Shown here: piece after piece, positions 9,367 through 18,089 of the stretch | Layout: each line of letters begins with the position of its first letter | Numbering within the stretch: the first letter of the stretch is position 1 | Assembly: GCA_900471515.1 (NCBI GenBank) | Contig: UCFC01000009.1 | Coordinates: forward strand, 1 to 64,000 | Reading direction: 5' to 3' | DNA from: Hyphomicrobiales bacterium | GTDB taxonomy: Bacteria; Pseudomonadota; Alphaproteobacteria; Rhizobiales; Rhizobiaceae | DNA length: 64,000 bases | The notes under the pieces: model-generated | What the model saw: the letters and a program-made list of their open reading frames with translations, nothing else | Databases searched by the model: none | Told to the model about the DNA's origin: nothing | Translations under genes and position numbers: made by a program

Positions 9367-9395
9367 AAATTGCACCAACCGGTGGAGTTGCTGTC

Positions 9396-10322
9396 GTGAA
9401 GACCTCCATAAACCTGAGCGGCCTGTCTCTGCGGGACCTCGAATATGTCGTCGCAATCGCGGAACATGGCAGCTTCGTCCGCGCGTCTGAAATCTGCGGC
9501 GTCGCCCAGCCATCTCTGTCCAGCCAGGTTCGGAAGCTGGAAGCCTGGACGGGCATCACGATCTTCGAGAGGACCACCCGCAAAGTGATCGTCACAGCCG
9601 AAGGGCAGAGATTTGTGGAGCAGGCGCGCAAAGTGCTGGGCGAAGCGCGCACGCTCCTGGCCGTCGTGCGGGCATCCGACGAACCCTTCGGAGGATCTCT
9701 GCGGCTTGCGGCAATCGCGACGCTCGGCCCCTATCTCTTCCCCCGGATCGTCGGACGGTTCAGAAAAGATTTCCCTCGGCTGAAACTCAATCTCGGCGAG
9801 GGCCTGACGGACCAATTGGTCGAGCAATTGCTCGCAGGCGAGCTCGATGCGGTCTTGCTGTCACTGCCGCAAGATCAGCGGCTGCTCACCACCACCCCGT
9901 TGTTCGTCGAGCCTTTCCTGCTCGCCGCGCCCGAGGGACATCCCGCCAGCCGGTCGGGCGGTCCGGGTTGGCAAGCCCTGGAAGGGAGCGAGCGGCTTCT
10001 CCTCGACGAAGGACATTGCCTGCGAGAACAGGCGCTTGCGGCCTGCTCGCCATCGGAGGCGGCGACCCGTCACGCCACCAGCCTCGAAACCCTGAAATAT
10101 ATGGTGGCAGCCGGCGAAGGATGTACGCTCGTACCAGCGCTCGCGCGAACCGAGGGGGCTCCCATCCACTATAGCGCGCTATCCGAGCGCCGTTATACGC
10201 GATCGATAGCGCTCGCCTGGCGCCGGAGCGATCCGCGCGACGCAGAGTTTCGCGACCTCGCTCTCTGGCTGCAGCGCGCAGCCTTGGCACTTGACCAGCG
10301 ACTGCGCCTTGCCGACGGTTAA
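9396..10322 (+). CDS. oxyR: Hydrogen peroxide-sensing LysR-family regulator OxyR
   Basis: A 308-residue LysR protein: winged helix-turn-helix at residues 9-66 (YVVAIAEHGSFVRASEICG... LSSQVRKLEAWTG) and a periplasmic-binding-like effector domain after residue 95. It is OxyR rather than a generic LysR member because it keeps the redox segment LLDEGHCLREQALAACS, with both the peroxidatic and resolving cysteines. The start is GTG 9396 with GGTGGAG at 9381-9387. Divergent katA and the intergenic OxyR site support peroxide-dependent activation of katA and autoregulation. Confidence 0.95.
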   Translation: MKTSINLSGLSLRDLEYVVAIAEHGSFVRASEICGVAQPSLSSQVRKLEAWTGITIFERTTRKVIVTAEGQRFVEQARKVLGEARTLLAVVRASDEPFGGSLRLAAIATLGPYLFPRIVGRFRKDFPRLKLNLGEGLTDQLVEQLLAGELDAVLLSLPQDQRLLTTTPLFVEPFLLAAPEGHPASRSGGPGWQALEGSERLLLDEGHCLREQALAACSPSEAATRHATSLETLKYMVAAGEGCTLVPALARTEGAPIHYSALSERRYTRSIALAWRRSDPRDAEFRDLALWLQRAALALDQRLRLADG

Positions 10323-10506
10323 CCGGCCCGGTCGGTCGCCGACGGTTCCGTGCCTGTGTGCCGAAAGTCGGGTATCGGAGAACAACCGGCGAGAAATTTC
10401 GATGGATAGGGTCTTGCCACGCTCGCCAGGCAGCGCCTACATCGCCATTCGTGTGGCGACCTGAAACCCGGCCTTGCGGCGGGATCATTACGAAGGAGAG
10501 CCGGCC

Positions 10507-10884
10507 ATGGCCAATCTTCCCGATATGACGAAACATCGCGGCTTTCCGTCGGGAATGCCGGGAAGCGGCATCCAGTTCACCATCCGCCGCGCCAATCCGA
10601 GAGGGGTGACACCGATCAAGGCTCTGCCTCGCCGCGCCCGCCCCGGTACGGCAGAACACCGGGTCGACGCAGCCTTCCTGCATGCGCTCTGGCATCATTT
10701 CGGCGCGGAGCCCTTCGAGCGCGGTAATCTGGACGCGGCTCGGCTCAACCTGCTCTTCGGACGCGAAGTCGTGGCTGCCGACAAGGATTTCGATCCGATG
10801 TCTTATGAGGCGATGCTTGTCATCAACGAAAAGCTGGCGCGCCAGAATTTCCCGGAAGCGTTCGAAGACGTCATGGAAGTTTGA
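10507..10884 (+). CDS. Small conserved hypothetical protein
   Basis: A 125-residue soluble protein preceded by a very good ribosome-binding site (GAAGGAGAG ending 7 bases before ATG 10507). The sequence starts MANLPDMTKHRGFPSG and has a basic proline/arginine-rich N-terminal third and an acidic helical C-terminus ending FEDVMEV. No signal peptide, membrane segment or cysteine is seen. It follows oxyR after 184 bases and is convergent with the MYG1-family gene, ending 8 bases from it. I do not recognise a function. Confidence 0.7.
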   Translation: MANLPDMTKHRGFPSGMPGSGIQFTIRRANPRGVTPIKALPRRARPGTAEHRVDAAFLHALWHHFGAEPFERGNLDAARLNLLFGREVVAADKDFDPMSYEAMLVINEKLARQNFPEAFEDVMEV

Positions 10885-10892
10885 CGAGAGCG

Positions 10893-11822
10893 CTAGCCGG
10901 CAAGCGGATGCGCCTGCTCTACGGCAATTTGCGCCATCGCAAGGGCTGCCTCTCGGGTCTTTGCGGCCGCGACGAAGCGCCCCTTGTGGCAGAAGGTGGC
11001 TCCCTCTACGCCGCAGGCGCGCTCGAGTTCCCGGCCGGTCAGTCCTGCCCAGGCCTCCGGCAGATCGGCGCGTAGCTCGAAACCCTCGTCGGCACGGCGA
11101 ATGCCCGTCAGGCACCAGTCGTTTTCCCGGGGGTGAACGACGAAGAGCAGATGATCGGCCTTCGCCCTGACGATCGCCGCCCGGAAGGGCATGCCCATCG
11201 GCAGCTCGAGGACGCGCTGCTGGCCCGCCTCGCCGATCGCTTTGAGAACAAGGGCTTCGGCGCGCAGCTTGGCATCCTGCGTTGCGATGCCGGCCTCCAC
11301 GAAGCTTCGTGCGATCGAAAGGGCGGCATGGAACGCCCGGTCGTCGGCATCGGGATCCTTGGCATCGAAAACCGGCTTCAGGGTTTCCAGGAGAGCGGGC
11401 AGCGTCAGGCCGCCCAGCTCGCCCGCGATGGAGGGATCAAGCGCTCCATTGTCGGTCAGATCGACCGGCAGGACGAACTTGGCATCGAACGCGGCGTGTA
11501 CCGCGGAAATATGCCTCTCCGGGACGCCCAATTCTGCGAGATAACCGGCCCCGTAATGTTTCCAGATCAGGCCGAAGGAACTGTAGGGCCTTCCATCCTC
11601 GCGCACGGGCGCACCGCGCTGATGGTGATCGAAAATGCCGGCGGCGGGATCATAAAGCCCGCCGACATCATAGATGATGCGGTCGGCGCCGGGGGTGGTC
11701 CATTCGGCGTTCCGGCTGCGAACGATCCTTGCCTCGGGGAACAGGCGGGTCAGGACGACGCTCGAAAGCAGCTCATCCGCGTGGAAGCCGCCGGAATGCG
11801 TAACCAGGTATGAAGGGGTCAT
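10893..11822 (-). CDS. MYG1-family (UPF0160) metal-dependent hydrolase/exonuclease-like protein
   Basis: A 309-residue member of the MYG1 family, distantly related to DHH phosphoesterases. Diagnostic motifs are THSGGFHADELLSSV (residues 8-22, metal-ligand His and Asp), YDVGGLYDPA followed by FDHHQRG (DHH-like), and SSFGLIWKHYG. Eukaryotic MYG1 is a 3'-5' RNA exonuclease; bacterial members are little studied and the substrate here is unknown. It lies 118 bases downstream of the dehydrogenase gene on the same strand, so it may or may not share its transcript. Confidence 0.88.
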   Translation of the reverse strand: MTPSYLVTHSGGFHADELLSSVVLTRLFPEARIVRSRNAEWTTPGADRIIYDVGGLYDPAAGIFDHHQRGAPVREDGRPYSSFGLIWKHYGAGYLAELGVPERHISAVHAAFDAKFVLPVDLTDNGALDPSIAGELGGLTLPALLETLKPVFDAKDPDADDRAFHAALSIARSFVEAGIATQDAKLRAEALVLKAIGEAGQQRVLELPMGMPFRAAIVRAKADHLLFVVHPRENDWCLTGIRRADEGFELRADLPEAWAGLTGRELERACGVEGATFCHKGRFVAAAKTREAALAMAQIAVEQAHPLAG

Positions 11823-11940
11823 TGTCAGATGCGTCTCTCGGAACCGGAAATGTATTGTCCGTGGTGATAGCCCGTGGCGACCATCAACTCAACACCAACA
11901 GCGCCTTGCCGGCCGGCGCGCTCAGGACCGCCGTTCAGGC

Positions 11941-12978
11941 TCACGGGAAAGTCAGCTGGACCTTGCATGCCAGCGAACGGTCGCCGGCGATGTCGAAGGC
12001 CGAAGAGGCCTCTTCGAGCGGCAGGCTGTGGCTGATGATCGGCCGCACATCGATGCTCCCGCGCGAAATGAGATCGACGGCGACACCGAATTCCTCGTGA
12101 AAACGCTGAGTGCCGTGGATGTGAAGCTCCTTGCCGACGATGGCATTGAGAGGCACCGGCACATCGCCTGAGACGCCGACCTGGACAATGGTGCCGCGCG
12201 GCCGGACCGCCGCAATCGCGCTGTGAATGGCCGGAGCGGCAGCAGAACATTCGAAGACGAGATCGAAATGGCCCTTTCCCGTCTGAAACTCGGCAAGAGC
12301 GGCCGCATCCCGCGTCACATTGATCGTGCGGCTGGCGCCCATGGCATTGGCCCGCGCGAGCGCCGCATCGGCAAGGTCGGTGACGACGACTTCGCTTGCC
12401 TGATAATAGCTGGCGACCGCAACCATCAGCGCGCCGATCGGTCCGGCGCCCGTCACCAGGACTTTCTTGCCGGCAATGCCGGGCGCGCGCGATGCGGCAT
12501 GCAGGCAGACGGACAGAGGTTCGCTGCAGGCCGCTTCCGCCGGCGTGGTCGAGGCAGCGACTTCAAAACATTGTCTGGCCGGCACGACCAGCCATTCACG
12601 GAACATGCCCTGCTCGTGCGGCAGGCGCATCGCGCTTCCCATGAAGCGCATTTCCAGGCAATGGATCGGCAGCCCGCTGCCGCAATATTCGCAGGTTCCG
12701 CAGGGCTGGCTCGGATTGACCGCAACGAGGGTGCCGACCTTCAGGTCCACCCCCTCGCCGGCCAATTCCACCGTTCCCGACGCTTCGTGGCCGGGTATCA
12801 TCGGTTCGCGAACCCGGACCGGTCCGAAACCGCCATCCTGGTAATAATGCAGGTCGGAGCCGCAGATACCTGCGGCCGCCATCTTCAGCAGCACCTCGCC
12901 TGGACCGGGTGCGGCAACCGGAGCGGTCTCGATCCTCAGATCGCCCTTTGCATAAAGCCGTGCCAGACGCGTCTGCAT
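11941..12978 (-). CDS. Zinc-binding alcohol/polyol dehydrogenase (L-idonate 5-dehydrogenase-like)
   Basis: A 345-residue medium-chain dehydrogenase. Catalytic zinc ligands are the Cys of AAGICGSDLHYY (near residue 39) and the His-Glu of MIPGHEASG (near 64). The structural zinc site is CGTCEYCGSG plus the Cys of LPIHC. The NAD(P) site is VTGAGPIGALM. The overall pattern is closest to L-idonate 5-dehydrogenase and L-threonine/sorbitol dehydrogenases. It starts 9 bases after the TRAP large permease gene, so it is the last enzyme of the transporter operon. It probably oxidises the imported sugar acid or polyol at a secondary hydroxyl. Confidence 0.88.
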   Translation of the reverse strand: MQTRLARLYAKGDLRIETAPVAAPGPGEVLLKMAAAGICGSDLHYYQDGGFGPVRVREPMIPGHEASGTVELAGEGVDLKVGTLVAVNPSQPCGTCEYCGSGLPIHCLEMRFMGSAMRLPHEQGMFREWLVVPARQCFEVAASTTPAEAACSEPLSVCLHAASRAPGIAGKKVLVTGAGPIGALMVAVASYYQASEVVVTDLADAALARANAMGASRTINVTRDAAALAEFQTGKGHFDLVFECSAAAPAIHSAIAAVRPRGTIVQVGVSGDVPVPLNAIVGKELHIHGTQRFHEEFGVAVDLISRGSIDVRPIISHSLPLEEASSAFDIAGDRSLACKVQLTFP

Positions 12979-12987
12979 TGCATCCTC

Positions 12988-14394
12988 CTATTTCAGAAGC
13001 CCAAGCTGCTGCGGCAGCCACAGCGATACCGAGGGGACGAAGGTGATCAGGATCAAGGCGATGAACAGCGGCGCAAGCCAGGGCAGGATCGCCATCGTCG
13101 TGCGCTCCACCGATAGTTTCGCCACCCGCGACAGCACGAAAAGCACCATGCCGAGCGGCGGATGAAGCAGGCCGATCATCAGGTTCAGCGTCATGATCAG
13201 GCCGAACTGCACCGGATCGATGCCGAATTTCGCAACGATCGGCAGAAGGATCGGCACGAGGATCGTGATGGCCGCGATCGTATCGAGGAAGCAGCCGACG
13301 AAGAGCATCAGCAGGTTCACGAGGATCAGGAACACCCACTTGTTGTCGGTGATCGACAGGATCGCGTCGGACAGAAGCTGTGCCGCCTGGCTCACCGTCA
13401 GCAGCCACGCGAAGACCGAAGCCGCCGTGACGATGAAGAGAACGGAAGCCGTCGTCTCGATCGTGTCGAAGCTCGCCTTGGCAAGCGTCGAAAGCGTCAT
13501 CGTGCGATAGCGCACCAAGCCGAGGAACAGCGACCAGAGAACGGCGGCGACAGCCGCTTCCGTCGGCGTGAACCAGCCCATCGTCATGCCGCCGATCAGG
13601 ATGACCGGCGTCATCAGCGCCATGACGGCAGAAAAGCGGAAATACCAGTCGAGTGCCAGAAGCACGACAAGAGCAATGCCCGCCGCCGCGTTCATCGACA
13701 ATCCCGATCGCATCATCAGGTAGATCGCGAGCGGCACCAGCAGCACAACGACGATCTCCAGTCCCGCCGAAAGGAGTTGTCTGATATCGAACGGCGCGTC
13801 GGAGCCCCACCGTTTCGCATAGGCGAAAGCCGCAACGGTGATCATCATCAGCAGCGTCATGACGACGCCCGGCAGGATGCCGGCCATGAAGAGGGCGCCG
13901 ATCGAGACATTCGCCATCATGCCATAGATCACGAAGGGCAAGGATGGCGGGAAGATCGGGCCGAGCGTGGCGGACGCCGCCGTCACCCCGACGGCAGCCT
14001 CCACCGGATAACCGTGATCCTTCATCGCCTTGATTTCGATCGTGCCGATACCGGCCGCATCGGCAAGTGCCGTACCGGACATGCCGGAGAAGATGACCGA
14101 GCCGATAATGTTGACCTGCGCGAGGCCGCCCTTCATCCAGCCGACGAGCGCAACGGCGAAGGAATAGATACGGCCGGTGACACCCGCCGAATTCATGAGG
14201 TTGCCGGCGAGGATGAAGAAGGGAACGGCGAGCAGCGGGAAGCTCTCGACACCCGCGATCATGCGCTGGGCGACGATGATGTCAGGCGCGACGCCGTAGA
14301 GGACGATATAGAGAACCGATGCGACGGCCATCGAGATTGCGACGGGCACGCCGATCAGCATCAGCAGCAGAAACGAGCCAAGCAGGAGCAGCAT
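12988..14394 (-). CDS. TRAP transporter large permease (DctM type)
   Basis: The 468-residue protein carries the transport pathway of a sodium-driven TRAP uptake system. It is hydrophobic throughout, with the family motifs VESFPLLAVPFFILAGNLM and SGSGTALADAAGIG-type glycine-rich segments (here SGMSGTALADAAGIG). ATG 14394 lies 4 bases after the DctQ stop and follows AGGAGC-type purines. It is about 40 residues longer than usual DctM proteins because of additional hydrophobic sequence around residues 210-290 (ALVVLLALDWYFRFSAVMALM). This may add one or two membrane spans, or it may be a subfamily trait. Confidence 0.93.
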   Translation of the reverse strand: MLLLLGSFLLLMLIGVPVAISMAVASVLYIVLYGVAPDIIVAQRMIAGVESFPLLAVPFFILAGNLMNSAGVTGRIYSFAVALVGWMKGGLAQVNIIGSVIFSGMSGTALADAAGIGTIEIKAMKDHGYPVEAAVGVTAASATLGPIFPPSLPFVIYGMMANVSIGALFMAGILPGVVMTLLMMITVAAFAYAKRWGSDAPFDIRQLLSAGLEIVVVLLVPLAIYLMMRSGLSMNAAAGIALVVLLALDWYFRFSAVMALMTPVILIGGMTMGWFTPTEAAVAAVLWSLFLGLVRYRTMTLSTLAKASFDTIETTASVLFIVTAASVFAWLLTVSQAAQLLSDAILSITDNKWVFLILVNLLMLFVGCFLDTIAAITILVPILLPIVAKFGIDPVQFGLIMTLNLMIGLLHPPLGMVLFVLSRVAKLSVERTTMAILPWLAPLFIALILITFVPSVSLWLPQQLGLLK

Positions 14395-14398
14395 CAGA

Positions 14399-14971
14399 TC
14401 ATCCTTCGACGGCGTGGAATTCTTCGGGGCGTTCCAGGACGGAATAGCCCCGGCGAACATTGGCGATGAAGACGATCACCGCGCGGATCAGCATCAGAAC
14501 GAAGGCTGCAAGCACGCTATAGAAGACGATGTTGCGCGGCAGGTCGACAGTGACCATCTGTTCGTCGGCGACGATTTGCACGTAACGCCACATCAGATAG
14601 CAGCCGTAGGCGAAGAAGCCGATGCGGACAATATCCACGAAGGTCGCGAGAATACGCGCAAGACCTGCCGGCATGTAGTGATAGAAGACATCCACCTGGA
14701 TATGGCGCGACGTGCGCACGCACATGACGGCGCCCAGGAAGACGACGCCGATCAGGCAGTTGACGGCGATCTCTTCGGTCCAGGCATAGCTGTTGTTCAG
14801 AACATAACGGGTGAAGAACTGCAGGAAGACGCAGCCTGCCATCAGCCAGAAGACGATCAGCGTGATCCAGTCCTCGATGGCGTAATCGGAGACATTGGCG
14901 GTGGGCGCATGTCCCTCGAACTCGTGGCCGATCTCCTCGGCAGTGATTGGCGTGTGAATTTCTTGCGACAT
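14399..14971 (-). CDS. TRAP transporter small permease (DctQ type)
   Basis: A 190-residue membrane protein with four hydrophobic segments: WITLIVFWLMAGCVFLQFF, EIAVNCLIGVVFLGAVMC, ILATFVDIVRIGFFAYGCYL and NIVFYSVLAAFVLMLIRAVI. The motif FFTRYVLNNSYAWTEEIA is characteristic of DctQ. The N-terminal 30 residues are acidic and cytoplasmic. It assembles with the DctM-type subunit encoded 4 bases downstream and the binding protein encoded 61 bases upstream. It has no transport role of its own apart from stabilising the complex. Confidence 0.92.
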   Translation of the reverse strand: MSQEIHTPITAEEIGHEFEGHAPTANVSDYAIEDWITLIVFWLMAGCVFLQFFTRYVLNNSYAWTEEIAVNCLIGVVFLGAVMCVRTSRHIQVDVFYHYMPAGLARILATFVDIVRIGFFAYGCYLMWRYVQIVADEQMVTVDLPRNIVFYSVLAAFVLMLIRAVIVFIANVRRGYSVLERPEEFHAVEG

Positions 14972-15032
14972 GATCGGCCTTGTTCCGGTTGGGAAATGAG
15001 GGCGCGCGGCGCGCCGGCGCGCCCTCGGGCTC

Positions 15033-16007
15033 TTACTGGATCGCGCGGATCGCTTCCCAATCGGCCTTTTCGTAGCCGAAGTCTTCGAACTTGACCTTTT
15101 CCGCGACGGTCTTTTCGAAATCGGCCTTGTCCACCTCGGTGACGCTGAGGCCCTTCTCCTTGAAGGTCGTGATCAGGCTGTTTTCCTTGCCTTCGATGGT
15201 CTTGGTCGTGCGCTCGGCGGCCTCCTGCATGACTTCGCCGAAGATCTTCTTGTCCTCGTCCGAAAGGCTCGACCAGAGCGTCTTCGAGATCACCGTATTC
15301 AGATGATCGACGATATGGCCCGTGAGGATGATGTTCTTCTGAACTTCGTAGAACTTCTTCGCCTCGATCGTCGTCAGCGGGTTCTCCTGGGCCTCGACCG
15401 TGCCGTTCTGAAGCGCGAGATAGACCTCGGCAAAGGCGATCGGCGTGGTGTTGGCGCCGCAGGCCCGCGGCATGGCGAGATAGGCCGGAACGTCGGGCAC
15501 GCGGATCTTCAGCCCCTGCATGTCGGCGCATTTGGCGATCGGCTTGTTGGCCGTCGTGTGGCGCGTGCCATAGTAGCTGACGGCGGCGATATGGTTGCCC
15601 GTCTTGTCCTCGTAACCCTTGGCGAGGCGCTTGAAGACGTCACTCTTGGTATAGGCGATCAGATGTTCCGGGTTGCGGAAGATATAGGGGAAATAGGTCA
15701 CGCCGATCGGCTTGTAGTCGCGGGCGGCAAAGCTCGATCCGGAAATGATGATATCGACCGTCCCGAGCTTGAGACCCTGATTGATATCGGCTTCCTTGCC
15801 GAGCTGCGAGGCCGGATAAACCTCGATCTTGTAGCGGCCGTTGGTGCGCTTGTTGATCTCTTCCGCGGCCCAGACGGAATCCGTGTGGAAGGGTTCCGAG
15901 GTCTCGTAGACATGCGCCCATTTCAGCACGGTCTGCGCATGCGCGACCGCCGTCGTCGCCATGATTGCGGCGGCTGTGCACAGTATCGTCGTCAGTTTCA
16001 GCTTCAT
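15033..16007 (-). CDS. TRAP transporter periplasmic binding protein (DctP type)
   Basis: A 324-residue binding protein with a Sec signal peptide (MKLKLTTILCTAAAIMATT, cleavage after VAHA-Q). The DctP family features are VLKWAHVYETSEPFHTDSVW, YPASQLGKEADINQGLKLG, and LQGL-type KIRVPDVPAYLAM with the conserved Arg that binds the substrate carboxylate, near residue 170. GGAGGAGAG precedes ATG 16007. The ligand is therefore an organic acid; with idonate-type and diketogulonate-type dehydrogenases nearby, a sugar acid is likely. The frame is open further upstream but lacks a signal sequence there. Confidence 0.93.
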   Translation of the reverse strand: MKLKLTTILCTAAAIMATTAVAHAQTVLKWAHVYETSEPFHTDSVWAAEEINKRTNGRYKIEVYPASQLGKEADINQGLKLGTVDIIISGSSFAARDYKPIGVTYFPYIFRNPEHLIAYTKSDVFKRLAKGYEDKTGNHIAAVSYYGTRHTTANKPIAKCADMQGLKIRVPDVPAYLAMPRACGANTTPIAFAEVYLALQNGTVEAQENPLTTIEAKKFYEVQKNIILTGHIVDHLNTVISKTLWSSLSDEDKKIFGEVMQEAAERTTKTIEGKENSLITTFKEKGLSVTEVDKADFEKTVAEKVKFEDFGYEKADWEAIRAIQ

Positions 16008-16030
16008 CGCTCTCTCCTCCTGAGCTCCGG

Positions 16031-16789
16031 TTAAATGGCTGCTTTTCCCTTCTTGGGCCCGGCCGTATGGCCACGCCCCTCCTCGCCCGAAAACTCCTCC
16101 CCGAAGCTTTCGGAAAACCTCTTCTGAGAATTCGCAAGATGCGTGCGCATGGCCGCCTTCGCCCCTGCCGCATCGCCGGCGGCGATCGCATCGCGGATGG
16201 CACGGTGCTCTTCCAGCGCGCTGCGCCACGACACCGGCCCTTCGAAATGGCTGGCAAGCTTCTCGAAATAAGGCGTCATGCGCATGTCGAACATTTCGCC
16301 GGTGACGCGGATCAGGGTCGCGTTGCCGACGATCGCGGCGATGCCGGTATGAAAGGCCCGGTCGGCGACAAGCACGGCGCGCGCATCCTCCACCACGCCG
16401 CTCATCGCACTCAACGCCTCGTCGAGAATGGCGATGTCTTCCGGGCGGGCGTTTTTTGCGGCTTCCTCCGATATCGCGCATTCGATGATGGCGCGGGCCT
16501 GCAGCAGTTCAAAAGGGCCTTCCGCCGGTTCACGCTCGCTGCCGGTCGCTTCGGCCGGCTGTTTGCGCGTGACATAGATGCCGGAGCCCATACGGATATT
16601 GATGTAGCCCTCGACTTCCAGCACGATCAACGCCTCGCGCAGCGTGGGGCGCGAAACCGAGAGCTGCTCCGCAAGCTCGCGCTCGGCCGGCAGCCTCTGG
16701 CCGACGGCGAGTTCGCCCCGGATGATCATCAGACGAATCTGGTCCGCCACCTGCCTGTAGAGGCGGCGTGATTCCACTGCCGAAAACAT
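16031..16789 (-). CDS. GntR-family regulator of the TRAP operon (FCD/FadR type)
   Basis: A 252-residue regulator: winged helix at about residues 10-78 (LPAERELAEQLSVSRPTLREAL) and an FCD domain at about 95-230, with the metal-binding pattern RAFHTGIAAIVGN and EEHRAIRDAIAAGD. ATG 16789 has GGGAGG at a suitable distance. It lies first in the gene string regulator-DctP-DctQ-DctM-dehydrogenase, only 23 bases before dctP. An inverted repeat upstream (16828-16846) suits autoregulation of the whole operon. The C-terminus is rich in Gly/Lys and not conserved. Confidence 0.92.
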   Translation of the reverse strand: MFSAVESRRLYRQVADQIRLMIIRGELAVGQRLPAERELAEQLSVSRPTLREALIVLEVEGYINIRMGSGIYVTRKQPAEATGSEREPAEGPFELLQARAIIECAISEEAAKNARPEDIAILDEALSAMSGVVEDARAVLVADRAFHTGIAAIVGNATLIRVTGEMFDMRMTPYFEKLASHFEGPVSWRSALEEHRAIRDAIAAGDAAGAKAAMRTHLANSQKRFSESFGEEFSGEEGRGHTAGPKKGKAAI

Positions 16790-16827
16790 TATGGCCTCCC
16801 CGGCGCGCTTCTCCTCAAGCGCACAAC

Positions 16828-16846
16828 TGGTCAACTGGCCTGACCA
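16828..16846. promoter_or_regulatory. Inverted repeat upstream of the GntR-TRAP operon, candidate operator
   Basis: TGGTCA (16828-16833) and TGACCA (16841-16846) form a perfect inverted repeat with a 7-base spacer, flanked by AAC and AT. TGGTCA/TGACCA arms are common in FadR/FCD-type operators. The site is 38 bases upstream of the regulator ATG and about 50 bases downstream of the Ldh_2 gene stop. Confidence 0.6.
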
Positions 16847-16898
16847 ATTGATCCGACGCTATCATCGGGAAAGGTATGCGTCAATCCGCCGCAAACGG

Positions 16899-17972
16899 TC
16901 AGGCCGGGCTCACCAGCCGATAAGTGGCGGCAAGCGTTCTGAACGCGTCAACTGTTGCCGGGTCCAGGGTGACGCCATGTTTTTCCCGCTCCGCGGCCAC
17001 GGCCCATTCCCGATCGCCGGGCGCCATCACCTTGAAACCCTCGCGCGCCGGCGATGTCCTCAAAGTTTCGACATAGCGCTTCATGGCGGCATCGAAGGTC
17101 TCGACGTCGAGGAAGGCGGCGGGATTGAGCGCGATGACGAAAGCGCCCAATCCACGCGGGGTCGAAAAATCCGGGCCGGGCATCGGCGCAATGTCGAAAC
17201 TCAGCTTCATGCCCGTGAGGACGGCACTGAGGATCTCCGCAATGCCGGCAAGCCCCGCACCCTTGAAGCCAAACTCGCCGCCGAGCGGCGCCAGCATGTC
17301 GGCCACGCCGGGATCGGTCGTATCGTAGCCCCGTTCGTCGGAGGCCACCCCTTCCGGGAGTTGTCGGCCGAGGCTGCGGTAAAGCTGGACGCGGTTGTAA
17401 GGCACGGCACTCGTCGCCATGTCGAAGAGCCAGGGGTTATCGCCCCTGACGGGCACGGCGCAGGCAATCGGATTGGTGCCATGAAAGCGCATGGCGCCAT
17501 CGTGCAGGCGCACGAAACTGTCGGAATTGCAGAAGGCAAAGCCGATGAAGCCGCGATCGGCCGCATCGATCGCATAAGCGCCCGCCGGGCCGAAATGCGA
17601 GGAATTGCGGATGGCGACCGCACCGATGCCGAATTCACCGGCAAGGCGCGTTGCATGGTCCATCGCCGTGTAGGTCGCAAGCGCACCATGCCCATTGTCC
17701 GCGTCGAGTGAAGCAACGGCGCCGAAACTGTTTGCCAAGGCAAGACGCGGGCGCGGGTTGAGACGCCCCTCGGTCAATCCCTTCACATAATGCGGCAGGA
17801 GGCGGACACCGTGGCTGTCGATGCCGTAGCGCGTACCATGCAGCATCCCTCGTGTCGCCGCATCCGCAGTCTCCCGGTCGGCACCGGCGGCGAGGAAGAC
17901 CTTTCGGCAGAAATCCGCGATCGCTGCCAGGGGCACCAGGTCGCCGGTGGAACTTCTACTGTCGCTCGTCAT
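16899..17972 (-). CDS. Malate/L-lactate dehydrogenase-family oxidoreductase (Ldh_2)
   Basis: A 357-residue NAD(P)-dependent oxidoreductase of the Ldh_2 family, which includes ureidoglycolate dehydrogenase and 2,3-diketo-L-gulonate reductase. Family landmarks are YGIDSHGVRLLPHYV with the catalytic His, VAIRNSSHFGPAGAYA, HGTNPIACAVP and FDMATSAVPYNRV. I used ATG 17972; a TTG three codons upstream is possible. It lies upstream of, and in the same direction as, the GntR-TRAP operon. In E. coli the diketogulonate reductase YiaK is linked to a TRAP transporter, so a keto-sugar acid substrate is attractive but unproven. Confidence 0.87.
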   Translation of the reverse strand: MTSDSRSSTGDLVPLAAIADFCRKVFLAAGADRETADAATRGMLHGTRYGIDSHGVRLLPHYVKGLTEGRLNPRPRLALANSFGAVASLDADNGHGALATYTAMDHATRLAGEFGIGAVAIRNSSHFGPAGAYAIDAADRGFIGFAFCNSDSFVRLHDGAMRFHGTNPIACAVPVRGDNPWLFDMATSAVPYNRVQLYRSLGRQLPEGVASDERGYDTTDPGVADMLAPLGGEFGFKGAGLAGIAEILSAVLTGMKLSFDIAPMPGPDFSTPRGLGAFVIALNPAAFLDVETFDAAMKRYVETLRTSPAREGFKVMAPGDREWAVAAEREKHGVTLDPATVDAFRTLAATYRLVSPA

Positions 17973-18089
17973 GGCCCTCAATCCGTTCGCATGGATCGTC
18001 TGCGGACATTAACGCGCCGGCGGAAAGATTCGATAGCCTGTTTGCGCTTGAATCTATCGGTCGTTCTCCTCGTCCGGACCGGACAGGCG

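Noticed and set aside
13162..14469. 435-codon open frame on the plus strand opposite the TRAP permease genes
   Set aside because: It is antisense to DctM, whose family motifs and membrane pattern are clear. The antisense product is extremely rich in Arg, His, Asp and Gln, as expected for the complement of GC-rich hydrophobic codons.
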